Shown here piece after piece: positions 27,001 through 35,778 of a DNA stretch of 64,000 nucleotides. The number at the start of each line of letters is the position of its first letter. Position 1 is the stretch's first letter. This stretch comes from Onishia niordana (lineage in GTDB: Bacteria; Pseudomonadota; Gammaproteobacteria; Pseudomonadales; Halomonadaceae), in contig NZ_SDSD01000003.1 of assembly GCF_004798965.1 (NCBI RefSeq), forward strand, positions 248,001-312,000. The letters run 5' to 3'. Position numbers and translations under genes: made by a program. Under the pieces are notes generated by a model. The model was not told the DNA's origin. It worked only from the letters and a program-made list of their open reading frames with translations, and did not search any database.

Positions 27001-27498
27001 TCAGGCTGAGTGACCAGGGTCAGTCATCAAGTTGGCAAGATTGACTTGAGTGGATTTGATCTCTCGGGTGGCGATGTACGTCATATAACGTTCAATGCCC
27101 AGCTCTGCTCCAAGAAGTCTGTCCATTACTTGCTGAAATGCGGAAAGACTGGGTGTCACGACTTTCAGCACGTAATCCATGCCTCCCCCCGTCGCGATGC
27201 ATTCAACGATCTCATCAACTTGAGCGATATAAGCCTCGAAACGCTCGAAGTTAGCCCTGCGGTGACCCTCTAGCGATACGGTAACCATTACCTTGGTGGC
27301 ATTGGCGATCTTGTTGAGAGAGATATCCGCATGATACCCACGGATCAGGCCGGCTTCCTTCAAACGAGTGAAGCGAATCCAGCATGGCGTTGGAGACAGG
27401 TTGACGAGTTCTGACAACTTGGTCTTACTGAGCTGGCCGTGCTGTTGAAGTGCGCGCAGAATGCGAATGTCCGCCGCATCGATCGCAAGTTTCCTCAT
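27001..27498 (-). CDS. Lrp/AsnC family transcriptional regulator
   Basis: A 165-aa regulator with an N-terminal winged helix (LAIDAADIRILRALQQHGQLSK then LSELVNLSPTPCWIRFTRL) and a C-terminal RAM/ACT-like effector domain (MVTVSLEGHR, ECIATGGGMDYVLKVV). Members bind amino acids and form octamers. It lies 505 bases upstream of the DmdA-like gene on the same strand, so it is a plausible regulator of that C1 operon or of the dihydrolipoamide dehydrogenase-like gene before it. The effector cannot be predicted. Length and architecture are normal. Confidence 0.9.
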   Translation of the reverse strand: MRKLAIDAADIRILRALQQHGQLSKTKLSELVNLSPTPCWIRFTRLKEAGLIRGYHADISLNKIANATKVMVTVSLEGHRRANFERFEAYIAQVDEIVECIATGGGMDYVLKVVTPSLSAFQQVMDRLLGAELGIERYMTYIATREIKSTQVNLANLMTDPGHSA

Positions 27499-27689
27499 TC
27501 TTTCTCAGCCTTCATGGTAATCCCTTAAGGTGTGGCCGATTTAGGAGTGAGATGCAATGTTTCTCGGGGCTCTGCTCATGGTGTCCGGCGGTCACGCAAC
27601 TAGCGATGTCGCGCTGGGCTAATAGCGTCATCTTTACGCCTTGATGGCAGTGTGCCTCTTCTGTGGTCACTCGACTGATTGCTCATAAA

Positions 27690-29111
27690 TTACGCCGATG
27701 ATGTCAGTGGCACGGCCTCTACTTCTTGCCTCCTGCGCTTTTTCTGGGCATCGATCAACACATCTCTGAGCAACTCCTCGGCACTGGGGTGGTAGATAGG
27801 CATCTCCAGCACCTGCTCCGCCGTCATGCCATGTGTGATGGCAAGCACAATCAGGTGTGCCAGGTGTTCAGCCTGGTAGCCCAGCAGCTCGGCGCCCAGA
27901 ATGACGTCGGTTCGAGCGTCCAGATAGACCTGCATATGCCCTTGGACCTTGTTCCAGACCACATGGCGGGGGCTGCGAAAGGGTAGCTCACCGATGACGA
28001 TCTCTCGGCCTTCCAGTTGTTGAAAGCTTTGGCCGATGACGGCGATCTGTGGGTCGGTAAAGAACACCATCAATGGCGGTCTACGCGCTGCAGGCGTCGG
28101 GTCCGGATAGTTCAGCGCATTGTCGGCGGCGATACGTCCCTCGTCGTAGGCTTCGTGCCACACCGGCAGCTGGTCGGTGGCATCCCCGGCAATGAAGACC
28201 GGAAGGTTGGCGCATCGCATCGTATGCGGATCGACGCTCGCCGCGCCTGCATCAGTGCAGTCCACGCCTGCATGCTCCAATCCCAACCGGTCCACGTTGG
28301 ATACTCGTCCCGTGGCGACCAGGACCTTGTCGAACACCTTGATGACTCGCTGGCCATCCGACTGCTCGTACTCGATCCAGGCGCCTTCGGCATCTTCCCA
28401 CGTGGCCACCACCTGGCCACTGGAATGGATATCCAGTTCCGCGGCGAGAATATCAAGCGCTTGTCGCTGCATGGCTGGGTGGGTGAGGGCGTTGATCTTG
28501 CCGGAGCGACCGTAGAGTGTTGTGTCGACGCCCAGTCGATGGAGTGCTTGGCCCAGTTCCAAGGCAATGACGCCCATGCCGATCACGGCGATCGAGCGGG
28601 GCAGGTCTTCCAGTTCGAAGACCGTATCGCTGGTGAGAACGTGGGACATCACCGGCTCGAATACCTCGCTGATCGCGGGACGAGAGCCGCAGGCGAGGAT
28701 GACCTTCTCCGCCCTGACCTCGACTGATTCGCCCACCATCAGGCGACCCGGTCCGGTGAATCGGGCGCGCCCCTCCAGCTTGTGATGGGCGGGAATCTTG
28801 TCGACGTAGCTGAGGTTGCGCGCGACGAAACGATGATCTCGCTCTCGGCGCAAGCGCTCGAGCACCTGGCGACCTTCCACATGCCCTGAGGTGGGTACCC
28901 CGAAGAACTCGCTGGTGTGCAAGTGGTGGGCGTAGTCGGCAGCGGTGATCAGCAGCTTGCTGGGCATGCAGCCGACTCGGGCACACGTCGTGCCGTAGGG
29001 ACCGTCCTGGATCATCACCAGGCTGTCGGTCTGTCGGCTGATCCTTGAGTAGGCCCCCAGTCCGCTGGTGCCGGCGCCAATAATCGCGTATTCAACATTC
29101 ATGGTCTGCAT
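27690..29111 (-). CDS. Dihydrolipoamide dehydrogenase-like flavoprotein
   Basis: A 473-aa pyridine nucleotide-disulphide oxidoreductase. It has an FAD Rossmann loop (YAIIGAGTSGLGAY), a redox disulphide (TTCARVGCMPSK), an NAD(P) loop (IGMGVIALELGQAL), a second FAD motif (PVFIAGDATDQ) and a C-terminal HPSAEE that corresponds to the HPTxxE base pair of dihydrolipoamide dehydrogenases. It therefore has both catalytic halves, though HPS replaces the usual HPT. It is not near genes for a 2-oxoacid dehydrogenase or glycine cleavage H or P proteins, so the partner is unknown. ATG 29111 has GGGGGTG eight bases upstream. Confidence 0.85.
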   Translation of the reverse strand: MQTMNVEYAIIGAGTSGLGAYSRISRQTDSLVMIQDGPYGTTCARVGCMPSKLLITAADYAHHLHTSEFFGVPTSGHVEGRQVLERLRRERDHRFVARNLSYVDKIPAHHKLEGRARFTGPGRLMVGESVEVRAEKVILACGSRPAISEVFEPVMSHVLTSDTVFELEDLPRSIAVIGMGVIALELGQALHRLGVDTTLYGRSGKINALTHPAMQRQALDILAAELDIHSSGQVVATWEDAEGAWIEYEQSDGQRVIKVFDKVLVATGRVSNVDRLGLEHAGVDCTDAGAASVDPHTMRCANLPVFIAGDATDQLPVWHEAYDEGRIAADNALNYPDPTPAARRPPLMVFFTDPQIAVIGQSFQQLEGREIVIGELPFRSPRHVVWNKVQGHMQVYLDARTDVILGAELLGYQAEHLAHLIVLAITHGMTAEQVLEMPIYHPSAEELLRDVLIDAQKKRRRQEVEAVPLTSSA

Positions 29112-29402
29112 GCTCTATCACCCCCGTCCGACATGACGTCACGACCCCTGTAGGCTAAGCGGGGGTCTTCAAGGGGGTAAAGTGATGCTTCCTAAGCGTT
29201 TGGCTTATTTTTGTTCATCTATCTATTGCTGATCTTCCCAATAAAATATCGACATTCCTCAGCATTTGCGCCCTCAACTGGCGGATGGAGGTCTTGGCGT
29301 GACTTTTCACATTAGCTGAGCTAACGCTTCCGGTTAGCAATCCTCGTTTTACGGGTGTGTCTTGGCCCCCTTAGTCTTCAGGCAGGCTCAGGAGGTTTAT
29401 TT

Positions 29403-29852
29403 ATGTCAGTCCATCAGTCCGTTATTCGTTGGCAGCATGCTCCCCACGAGAGTGAGGAAGGTACTTACTCGCGTAATCATCGAGTGACCTTGAACGGGGA
29501 TCAGCAGGTTGCTATGTCCGCGTCGGCCGAATTCAAGGGCGATCACCATTGCGCCGACCCGGAGCAAATGTTGATCAGTGCGGTGTCCAGTTGTCATATG
29601 CTGTTTTTTCTGGCCATTGCCGAATTTCAGGGTTACCAGGTCGAATCCTATGAGGATGATCCGGTTGGCTATCTTGAGCGTAACGATAAGAAGGGGATGG
29701 AGGTAACGCGTATCGAACTCTCACCGCGCATCACCTTCGGTGGCGATAACATGCCGGATCAGAAGTCGATTTCCCGAATGCACGCCGGTGCTCACAAGAA
29801 TTGTTTCATCCGTAACTCGATCACCGCCGAGGTGACGATCAATCATCTTTAA
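29403..29852 (+). CDS. OsmC/Ohr family protein
   Basis: A 149-aa member of the OsmC family of thiol-dependent peroxidases. Two conserved cysteine positions are present: HHCADPEQML and the helix AVSSCHMLFFL; an Arg/Glu environment is plausible (HESEEG). Such proteins reduce organic hydroperoxides. ATG 29403 follows AGGAGG at ideal distance; the frame open to 29355 lacks family similarity. It precedes a crotonase gene by 26 bases, so both are in one operon with fatty-acid-type activation genes after it. It may handle peroxides or a thiol substrate in that pathway; this is an inference. Confidence 0.85.
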   Translation: MSVHQSVIRWQHAPHESEEGTYSRNHRVTLNGDQQVAMSASAEFKGDHHCADPEQMLISAVSSCHMLFFLAIAEFQGYQVESYEDDPVGYLERNDKKGMEVTRIELSPRITFGGDNMPDQKSISRMHAGAHKNCFIRNSITAEVTINHL

Positions 29853-29878
29853 TCCGCGACGTCTATCAGGAGGCATTC

Positions 29879-30679
29879 ATGAGTCTCAGTCACACCACGG
29901 GCGAGATCCTGCTCAGGGAAGATAAGGAGGGGGCTGTCTATCTCACCCTGAATCGTCCGGACAAGTTCAACACCCTGTCCGAAGCGATGCTGAGCGTGTT
30001 GCAGAGGGAGCTTGAGGCCATCGCTTTAGACCCTGCCGTCCGCTGTGTGGTGATCGGCGCTAATGGTCGGGGCTTCTGCGCCGGCCACGACCTGCGGGAA
30101 ATGCGAGCCCATCCCGACCAGGCCTATTACCAGCAGCTCTTTCGCCTCTGTAGCCGGGTGATGCAGAGTGTTGTCGCCTTGCCTGTGCCGGTCATTGCCA
30201 AGGTCCAGGGCATGGCGACAGCGGCGGGGTGCCAGTTGGTGGCCAGCTGTGATCTTGCCATCGCCGGCCGTTCGGCCAGCTTTGCAGTATCGGGCATCAA
30301 CGTGGGCTTGTTCTGCTCAACACCGGCGGTGGCACTGTCACGCTGCATCTCGCCGAAGCGGGCATTCGACATGTTGGTGTCGGGTGATTTCATCAGTGCA
30401 GACACGGCAGCGGAGTGGGGTCTGCTGAGTGCCGTCACCGATGATGATGATCTGGACACCGCCGTGGCGGACAAGGTGGAGCAGATCCTCAGCAAGAGCC
30501 CGGCGGCGGTCCGTTTTGGCAAGTCGATGTTCCAACCTCAGCGCCAGATGGCGTTGGCCGAGGCCTACGACTTCGCCGGCAATGTGATGGCGGAAAACAT
30601 GATGAGCCCAGACGCGGGGGAGGGGATTGATGCCTTTCTCGGCAAGCGAAAGCCCGTCTGGGAGCAGCCAGGGCACTAG
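29879..30679 (+). CDS. Crotonase-family protein (enoyl-CoA hydratase-like, ECHDC3 type)
   Basis: A 266-aa crotonase fold protein. The oxyanion-hole segments are visible: ANGRGFCAGHDLREM and VQGMATAAGCQLVASCD. However, the two glutamates that act in classical hydratases are not there: AAGCQL has Gln where Glu is usual, and FAVSGINVG has Gly where FGQPE has Glu. The ECHDC3-like subgroup shows the same pattern, so hydratase activity is doubtful; a thioesterase, isomerase or other acyl-CoA reaction is possible. AGGAGG precedes ATG 29879. It is in the operon of the OsmC-like gene and 250 bases before an acyl-CoA ligase. Confidence 0.85.
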   Translation: MSLSHTTGEILLREDKEGAVYLTLNRPDKFNTLSEAMLSVLQRELEAIALDPAVRCVVIGANGRGFCAGHDLREMRAHPDQAYYQQLFRLCSRVMQSVVALPVPVIAKVQGMATAAGCQLVASCDLAIAGRSASFAVSGINVGLFCSTPAVALSRCISPKRAFDMLVSGDFISADTAAEWGLLSAVTDDDDLDTAVADKVEQILSKSPAAVRFGKSMFQPQRQMALAEAYDFAGNVMAENMMSPDAGEGIDAFLGKRKPVWEQPGH

Positions 30680-30838
30680 GCGATGTCCGAAAAGTGCCTG
30701 CGCTCGGCTATACGTCGTTAAAAATCGGCTCGTGCGCGAGCCCGGTCAAAGTGCTCATTTACTACCTGTAAACTCCGCCTTTTTACCGATTTTTGCCTTG
30801 TCTATCCTTCGCTCGTCGACTTTTCATACAAGGCCTAG
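30676..30838. repeat. Inverted-repeat-ended intergenic element, copy 1
   Basis: About 163 bp between CTAGGCGATGTCCGAAAAGT and the reverse complement of a similar end (ACTTTTCATACAAGGCCTAG). The interior (GCGCTCG...GTTAAAAATCGGCT...GCTCATTTA...CTGTAAACT...CCGATTTTTGCCTTGTCT..CCTTCGCTCG, given as pieces) matches the copy at 32616-32793. No protein is encoded; it fits a MITE-like or REP-like element. Directly after it, 30835-30898 repeats the left-end motif (CTAGGCGATGTCTTAAC) as a further partial copy. The first bases overlap the crotonase stop codon. Confidence 0.75.
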
Positions 30839-30931
30839 GCGATGTCTTAACAATGCTTGCGCTTGTCGACCCGTTAAGTGGGTTCTAGGGCGGGGCTAAC
30901 AACCCTTATTGAAAAGAAACAGGGTTAATCC

Positions 30932-32572
30932 ATGAATGATATTTGCCAATTCAATGAGGCTCTCGAGAAAACAGCGGCGAATCATGTGGCGCTGTCTCCC
31001 TTGAGCTTCCTCAAACGGGCAGCCGCTGTGTATCCCGACAAAACAGCGCTGATCTACAACGACAAGCGGTATAGCTGGCAGCAGACCTATGGCCGCTGTT
31101 GTCGGTTGGCCTCCCTGTTGAAGTGTTTCGGCATCTCCAAGGGCGATACGGTGGCTGTCATGCTGCCGAATGTCCCTGCCATGTACGAAGCACATTTTGG
31201 CATCCCGATGGTTGGCGCGGTGTTGAATGCGATCAACATTCGCCTGGATGCGGATACGGTGGCCTTCATCCTCGATCACAGCTGCTCACGCCTACTATTG
31301 GTCGACCCTGAGTACGCGGACGTGGTTGATAAGGCCTTGGCTCGGCTCGAAGGGCCGGCGCCTCGGGTGATCAACGTCTCCGACTCGAGCCAGGGCGCTG
31401 AGCGTTTCCTCGGTGACCTGGAATATGAGGCGTTACTTGCTGAACAGCCGGAGTTGGACGACTGGCAGCTACCGGCCGACGAGTGGGATGCGATTTCGCT
31501 GGGTTACACCTCGGGCACCACCGGCAATCCGAAGGGGGTCGTCAGCCATCACCGGGGGGCTTACCTGAATGCTGTTAGCAATGTGCTTTCCTGGTCACTT
31601 CCCGCCGAGGTGGTCTACCTCTGGACACTGCCGATGTTTCATTGCAACGGCTGGTGCTTCCCGTGGACGTTGGCAGCGATCGGCGGAACCAGCGTCTGCC
31701 TGCGCCGGGTCGACCCGCAGGTAATCCTGGATTTGATCCGGCAGCATCGGGTCAGCCACTACTGTGGGGCGCCCGTCGTCCACTCGATGATTGCCGATGC
31801 CGCCATGGAGGCCGAGGAACCCATCGATCACCCCGTGGCTGGGTTGATTGCCGGTGCGGCACCCCCGGCGTCGGTGCTGGCGCGGATGGAGACCCTCGGC
31901 ATCGAGCTCACCCATGTCTACGGCCTGACCGAGACCTACGGCCCGGCGTCGGTGTGTGCCAAACAGGAGAACTGGGAGCAACGTCCCCTGGAAGAGCGGG
32001 TTCGGCTCAACGGGCGTCAGGGGGTGGCTTACTCCTTGCAGGAAAGCATGGCGGTGCTGGATCCGGCCACGATGGCCCCCGTTCCTGCCGACGGCGAGAC
32101 GGTGGGTGAGATCATGTTCCGGGGCAACATCGTGATGAAGGGGTATCTGCGTAACGACGCCGCTACCCAGGAAGCTTTTGCTGGTGGCTGGTTCCACTCC
32201 GGAGACCTTGGCGTGGTGGAAGCCGATGGCTACATCAAGATCCGCGATCGGCTCAAGGACGTGATCATCTCGGGCGGGGAGAACATCTCTTCCCAGGAAG
32301 TCGAGGAAGTCATTCAGCGCCACGGAGACGTCGAGCTGGCAGCGGTCGTCGCGATGGCGGATGAGAAGTGGGGGGAAGTGCCAGCGGCCTTTGTCCAGTT
32401 GCGCCCCGGCAGCGAGCTGAGCGAGGAGGCGTTGATCGGCTTCTGCCGGGAGAACCTCAGTCGCTTCAAGGCTCCCAAGAAGGTGATCTTCACTCGACTG
32501 CCCACCACCTCGACCGGCAAGATCCAGAAGTTCCAGTTACGCCAGCAGCTCAAGAGCCATCAGCCGGAGTGA
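30932..32572 (+). CDS. Acyl-CoA ligase (AMP-binding, medium/long-chain type)
   Basis: A 546-aa ATP-dependent acyl-CoA synthetase that activates a carboxylic acid as AMP ester, then thioester. Motifs: the phosphate loop SLGYTSGTTGNPKGVVSHHRG, PMFHCNGWCFPW, the adenine/acyl pocket VYGLTETYGP, GWFHSGDLGVVEADGYI, the hinge RLKDVIISGGENISSQEVE and the catalytic lysine in TSTGKIQKFQLR. It belongs to the AlkK-like group, in which DmdB (3-methylmercaptopropionate-CoA ligase) also falls, so a short sulphur-containing or branched acid is conceivable. It follows the OsmC-crotonase pair, separated by a repeat element. The substrate is unknown. Confidence 0.9.
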   Translation: MNDICQFNEALEKTAANHVALSPLSFLKRAAAVYPDKTALIYNDKRYSWQQTYGRCCRLASLLKCFGISKGDTVAVMLPNVPAMYEAHFGIPMVGAVLNAINIRLDADTVAFILDHSCSRLLLVDPEYADVVDKALARLEGPAPRVINVSDSSQGAERFLGDLEYEALLAEQPELDDWQLPADEWDAISLGYTSGTTGNPKGVVSHHRGAYLNAVSNVLSWSLPAEVVYLWTLPMFHCNGWCFPWTLAAIGGTSVCLRRVDPQVILDLIRQHRVSHYCGAPVVHSMIADAAMEAEEPIDHPVAGLIAGAAPPASVLARMETLGIELTHVYGLTETYGPASVCAKQENWEQRPLEERVRLNGRQGVAYSLQESMAVLDPATMAPVPADGETVGEIMFRGNIVMKGYLRNDAATQEAFAGGWFHSGDLGVVEADGYIKIRDRLKDVIISGGENISSQEVEEVIQRHGDVELAAVVAMADEKWGEVPAAFVQLRPGSELSEEALIGFCRENLSRFKAPKKVIFTRLPTTSTGKIQKFQLRQQLKSHQPE

Positions 32573-32615
32573 GGCCTTGGGAACCTGTCCTGTGGCGGGT
32601 AGTATGGCGCTCGCC

Positions 32616-32793
32616 CTAGGCAATGTCTGAAAAGTACTGCGCTCGTCCATGCGGCGTTAAAAATCGGCTGGAGCGCCAGTCCGATCAAGATGCTCATTTA
32701 CACCCCGTAAACTGGTACGCCAGCCCGGTCCGCTCTTTCGCCGATTTTTGCCTTGTCTGGCCTTCGCTCGTTGACTTTTCAGACACAGCCTAG
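32616..32793. repeat. Inverted-repeat-ended intergenic element, copy 2
   Basis: A 178-bp unit starting CTAGGCAATGTCTGAAAAGT and ending with ACTTTTCAGACACAGCCTAG, i.e. 20-bp terminal inverted repeats with two differences. The interior shares long identical blocks with copy 1 (GTTAAAAATCGGCT, GATGCTCATTTAC, GCCGATTTTTGCCTTGTCT). It is between the acyl-CoA ligase and LysR genes. The ends and lack of coding suggest a non-autonomous mobile element or a large palindromic intergenic repeat. Confidence 0.8.
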
Positions 32794-32866
32794 CAACGAT
32801 TATAGTGACTCCCCCGGGTCACTCGATCGAGCCGGTGGCCACCGCCATTCATGTGAGTATTTGGTA

Positions 32867-33799
32867 ATGTCACGACTCCCTCCCTTGATTGCCCTCTCTT
32901 ATTTCGAGGTCGCCGCGCGCACCAAGAGCTTCGCCGCGGCGGCCAAGGAGCTCAATGTCACGCCGGCGGCGATCAGCCATCAGGTCAAGGCGCTGGAGGA
33001 GTATCTTGGTGTCGACCTGTTCGTCCGCCATCACCGGCGAGTCAGCCTGACTCCGGCCGCGCGTGGGGCGCTTTCAGAGCTGCAGGAAGGTTTTCAGACG
33101 CTGGGGCGCGCGGTCGACAAGATCCGCTCCTACGGTGAGGAGCGCCTGGTCGTCACTGTGTGCGCCGAACCTTTGTTTGCCACCAAATGGATCGTGCCAC
33201 GCCTGCATCGTTTCTATGCCCGCTGTCCGGATGCTGAAGTACGGCTGCAGGCGAGTCTGCATACGGTGGATCGTGGCCGAGAGAGTGCCTTGGGGGTATC
33301 CGATCTCAAGCGCGCCGGCATCGATGTTTCTGTGCGCCTGGGCTATGGCAACTATCCGGACCTGGAGCCTCGACGGCTGATGAATCTGGATCTGGTGCCG
33401 CTCTGTGCTCCAGAACTGGCCAGCGGCATGGACGGGATCGAGACGCTACGGTTGCTGTGCGACAGCACCCTGACCCGTTTGAACGAACCTTATGGCTGGA
33501 AGGAGTGGTTCAAGCAGCAGGGCTATGACATCGGAAGGCTACGCGAGCTGCGATTCGGCAACGGTCTGCTGGCGCTGGAGGCGGCTGTTGCCGGCCAAGG
33601 GGCCTTGCTCGGGAGTCGGGACCTTCACCAGGCGGAGCTGTCCGCCGGCAAGCTGGTGGTGTTGGCCGAGCGTCCACTGAACTGTGACCAGGCCTACTAC
33701 GTGGTCAGCGCGGGCGAGGGGTTGGAACGCCCGATCGCCCGCCAGTTTCGTGACTGGTTATTGGAAGAGGTCGGCATGTCGGTCGAAGAGAGCCGCTAG
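32867..33799 (+). CDS. LysR family transcriptional regulator (GcvA-like)
   Basis: A 310-aa LysR-type regulator. The N-terminal helix-turn-helix (LPPLIALSYFEVAARTKSFA then AAKELNVTPAAISHQVKALEE) and the ensuing VDLFVRHHRRVSLTPAARG are the standard signature, close to GcvA/AmpR-type members. The effector domain covers about residues 95-300. ATG 32867 is chosen since the fold starts there; the frame open to 32753 lies in a repeat element. It is the last gene before the island and probably regulates the OsmC-crotonase-ligase genes, whose strand it shares. The effector is unknown. Confidence 0.9.
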   Translation: MSRLPPLIALSYFEVAARTKSFAAAAKELNVTPAAISHQVKALEEYLGVDLFVRHHRRVSLTPAARGALSELQEGFQTLGRAVDKIRSYGEERLVVTVCAEPLFATKWIVPRLHRFYARCPDAEVRLQASLHTVDRGRESALGVSDLKRAGIDVSVRLGYGNYPDLEPRRLMNLDLVPLCAPELASGMDGIETLRLLCDSTLTRLNEPYGWKEWFKQQGYDIGRLRELRFGNGLLALEAAVAGQGALLGSRDLHQAELSAGKLVVLAERPLNCDQAYYVVSAGEGLERPIARQFRDWLLEEVGMSVEESR

Positions 33800-33819
33800 C
33801 CTTCTAAAATAGCAGGCAC

Positions 33820-33860
33820 AAAAAAACGGCCACCGCTCTAAGAGCTAAGTGACCGTTTTT
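33820..33860. terminator. Hairpin terminator left of attL
   Basis: A-run, then ACGGCCAC...CTCT, loop, AGAG...GTGACCGTTTTT. It terminates lysR on the plus strand. It is a slightly diverged copy of the terminator beside tRNA-Pro (56956-56996), showing that it was the original tRNA terminator before island insertion. Confidence 0.75.
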
Positions 33861-33869
33861 ATATGTTTC

Positions 33870-33915
33870 TGGTCGGAGCGACTGGATTCGAACCAGCGAC
33901 CTCTGCAACCCCATT
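33870..33915 (-). other. attL: displaced 3' end of tRNA-Pro
   Basis: 46 bases identical to 57009-57054, the 3' part of the intact tRNA-Pro (from the CCA end through the T-arm to the anticodon loop). Past CCCCATT the two copies diverge. The direct repeat defines the left boundary of a 23-kb island. The similarity continues outward through the terminator to about 33821. Confidence 0.9.
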
Positions 33916-34054
33916 CCATTAGCTTCCGAAACACCCAGATACATTCATCTCTCTGGATGTATTTTTAAAAACAACAAAAACATAGGGTTGTGTTATTTTC
34001 TTTGTTTCCCTTTGTTTCCCTTTGTTTATTGAAATGCCTCGTCCTATCCTACGT

Positions 34055-34074
34055 ATGGAACCTATTTGGAACCT
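34055..34074 (+). repeat. Island-end repeat, left copy
   Basis: ATGGAACCTATTTGGAACCT, itself a direct repeat of GGAACCT, lies just before the integrase gene. An identical copy in the same orientation lies at 56921-56940, near the other island end. The placement is that expected for integrase or excisionase arm-type binding sites. Confidence 0.65.
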
Positions 34075-34085
34075 GGGGTGGCAGC

Positions 34086-35507
34086 ATGGCAAAGAAGACG
34101 GAGAAGCTGACGACACGCACCCTTAACCGGTTGGCGCGCGAGCTTCCCGAGGGTGACGAGGCCTGGGATGCTGACCTAGCCGGCTATCACGTGCGCGCCG
34201 GCAAGCGTGGGCTGGTGTGTCGCGTCTCCTACTACAACGCTGCAGGCCAGCGCCGCGTGCTGACTTTAGGTCGCTACGGTGCTCCCCTGACGGCGGCTGT
34301 GGCTCGCAAGAGGTCGGAGGACGCCCTTTCGATCGTGGCCCAAGGAGGCGATCCCCGTGAGGTGTTGGAGGATGCCAAGGCCGAGGCCAAGCGGCAGCAG
34401 CAGCAGACCCTCCGCGCCTACCTGGAAGGTCCCTACACGGCGTTCCAAAGACGCCGCAAGGATGGTGAGGGCACGCTACGTCGCATCCGGCAAGATTTTG
34501 CCGACTGGCTCGATAAGCCGATGGGTAGCCTTACTAGAGCCGACGTGGAAAGTTGGCAGGCACAGCAGGAAACCACCAAGAAGTCGCGGAGCCCGAAAGT
34601 GTCGTCACCCAAGCTCCGTGCCTTTTCCACGCTGAAGCGCTCCTATGATGCTCTCCAGGCCCTTCTAGCCCATGCAGCCGAGCGTAACGTGATACCGAGC
34701 CACCCGCTGAAAGGTGTGAAGCTGCAGAAGCCGGCGTTGACGGATGAGCAGCTTGCCGAGCAAGGCACCGAGCGGCGTTATTTAGAGCCGGAGGAGACCG
34801 AAGCGCTCTTCGCCGGCCTGGAGGAGTACCAGGACGAGAAGCGACAGCAGCGACGCAGCAGCCGCGCCCACGGTAAGGCTTACCTGCTCGACCTGGACCA
34901 CGTCGCCTACGTCGATCACGTCGTGCCGTGGATCCTGGCCATGTATTACACCGGCTTACGCCCGGGCGACCTGTTCGGCCTGCGCTGGGAGCACGTCAAC
35001 CTGACCTTCGCCACGATCCGGAAAACGATCGAGAAGACCGCCCACAAGCGGCCGGAACCTCAGACCTTCCCTCTGGCGAGGGCAGCCGCTGATGTGCTAA
35101 AGACCTGGCACGAGCAGCAGGGTGAGCCGAAGACTGGACTGGTGTTCCCGTCAAATCGTAACGGCAGGCGGATGGCCCCGACGGCGATGCAGCGGCCGTG
35201 GGCGGTCGTTCGCAAGCTGGGCGGGCTCCCTGACGACCTGCAGCTCTACACACTGCGCCACAACTTCGCGTCCCAGTTGGTCATGACCGGCGCCGATCTG
35301 CTGACCGTGTCCCAGTTGATGGCCCACGCCGACATCCAGACGACCATTGCTCACTATGCCCAACTGGCACCGGACCATAAGCGCGACGCCGTGGAGGCGT
35401 TTGCTCGGAGGGCGCCAGGGCAGGGGGCGGAGAAAGCCGCCGTGGAGGCGGCACAAGACCGCCTTGAGGTAGTGAAGCATCCCGAGTCCCCTTGCGGCAA
35501 TGACTGA
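34086..35507 (+). CDS. int: Tyrosine-type site-specific integrase
   Basis: Integrase of 473 aa for the island, catalysing recombination at the tRNA-Pro 3' end. Residues 1-100 form an arm-binding/DUF4102-like domain (LTTRTLNRLARELPEGDEAW, KRGLVCRVSYY), 120-230 a core-binding domain (PMGSLTRADVESWQAQQ), and the catalytic part has Arg in YTGLRPGDLFGLRW, then LYTLRHNFASQLVM with His and Arg, HADIQTTIAHYAQL with the nucleophilic Tyr. ATG 34086 has GGGGTGG five bases upstream; the open frame from 33990 runs through the island-end repeat. It is intact, so the island may still be able to excise. Confidence 0.95.
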   Translation: MAKKTEKLTTRTLNRLARELPEGDEAWDADLAGYHVRAGKRGLVCRVSYYNAAGQRRVLTLGRYGAPLTAAVARKRSEDALSIVAQGGDPREVLEDAKAEAKRQQQQTLRAYLEGPYTAFQRRRKDGEGTLRRIRQDFADWLDKPMGSLTRADVESWQAQQETTKKSRSPKVSSPKLRAFSTLKRSYDALQALLAHAAERNVIPSHPLKGVKLQKPALTDEQLAEQGTERRYLEPEETEALFAGLEEYQDEKRQQRRSSRAHGKAYLLDLDHVAYVDHVVPWILAMYYTGLRPGDLFGLRWEHVNLTFATIRKTIEKTAHKRPEPQTFPLARAAADVLKTWHEQQGEPKTGLVFPSNRNGRRMAPTAMQRPWAVVRKLGGLPDDLQLYTLRHNFASQLVMTGADLLTVSQLMAHADIQTTIAHYAQLAPDHKRDAVEAFARRAPGQGAEKAAVEAAQDRLEVVKHPESPCGND

Positions 35508-35523
35508 GAGGAGATGCCAACAT

Positions 35524-35637
35524 ATGACCAATCGCGACATCGAGCGTTATTCAGACCAGGAACACCAGTTTCGTGAACGATTGGCGATAGCGTATGACAT
35601 TTTGCGGCGCCGGCTTAAGGTCGAGCGGTCGCAATGA
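35524..35637 (+). CDS. Small island protein of unknown function (37 aa)
   Basis: A 37-aa frame, MTNRDIERYSDQEHQFRERL then AIAYDILRRRLKVERSQ, with AGGAG ten bases before its ATG. It begins 16 bases after the integrase stop and is therefore probably co-transcribed. The sequence is charged and helical, without motifs I recognise. Too short for family assignment; the ribosome site and codon pattern make it plausible. Confidence 0.45.
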   Translation: MTNRDIERYSDQEHQFRERLAIAYDILRRRLKVERSQ

Positions 35638-35778
35638 CAATCAGTCAGATAGTGGCTCGCGTGCAATTCATGAGCCCGCCCCGACCCCTGTGGCTGTCTA
35701 GGGCCGTACGCACGAAAGCGTGGCCACTCCACCACGTCCGCTAGCCTCTTTTCATGGAGTGCGCAAGGAGCAGTGCAC

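Noticed and set aside
29879..30679. DmdD (methylthioacryloyl-CoA hydratase)
   Set aside because: Both catalytic glutamates required for that chemistry are replaced, and no DmdC-like dehydrogenase is nearby.
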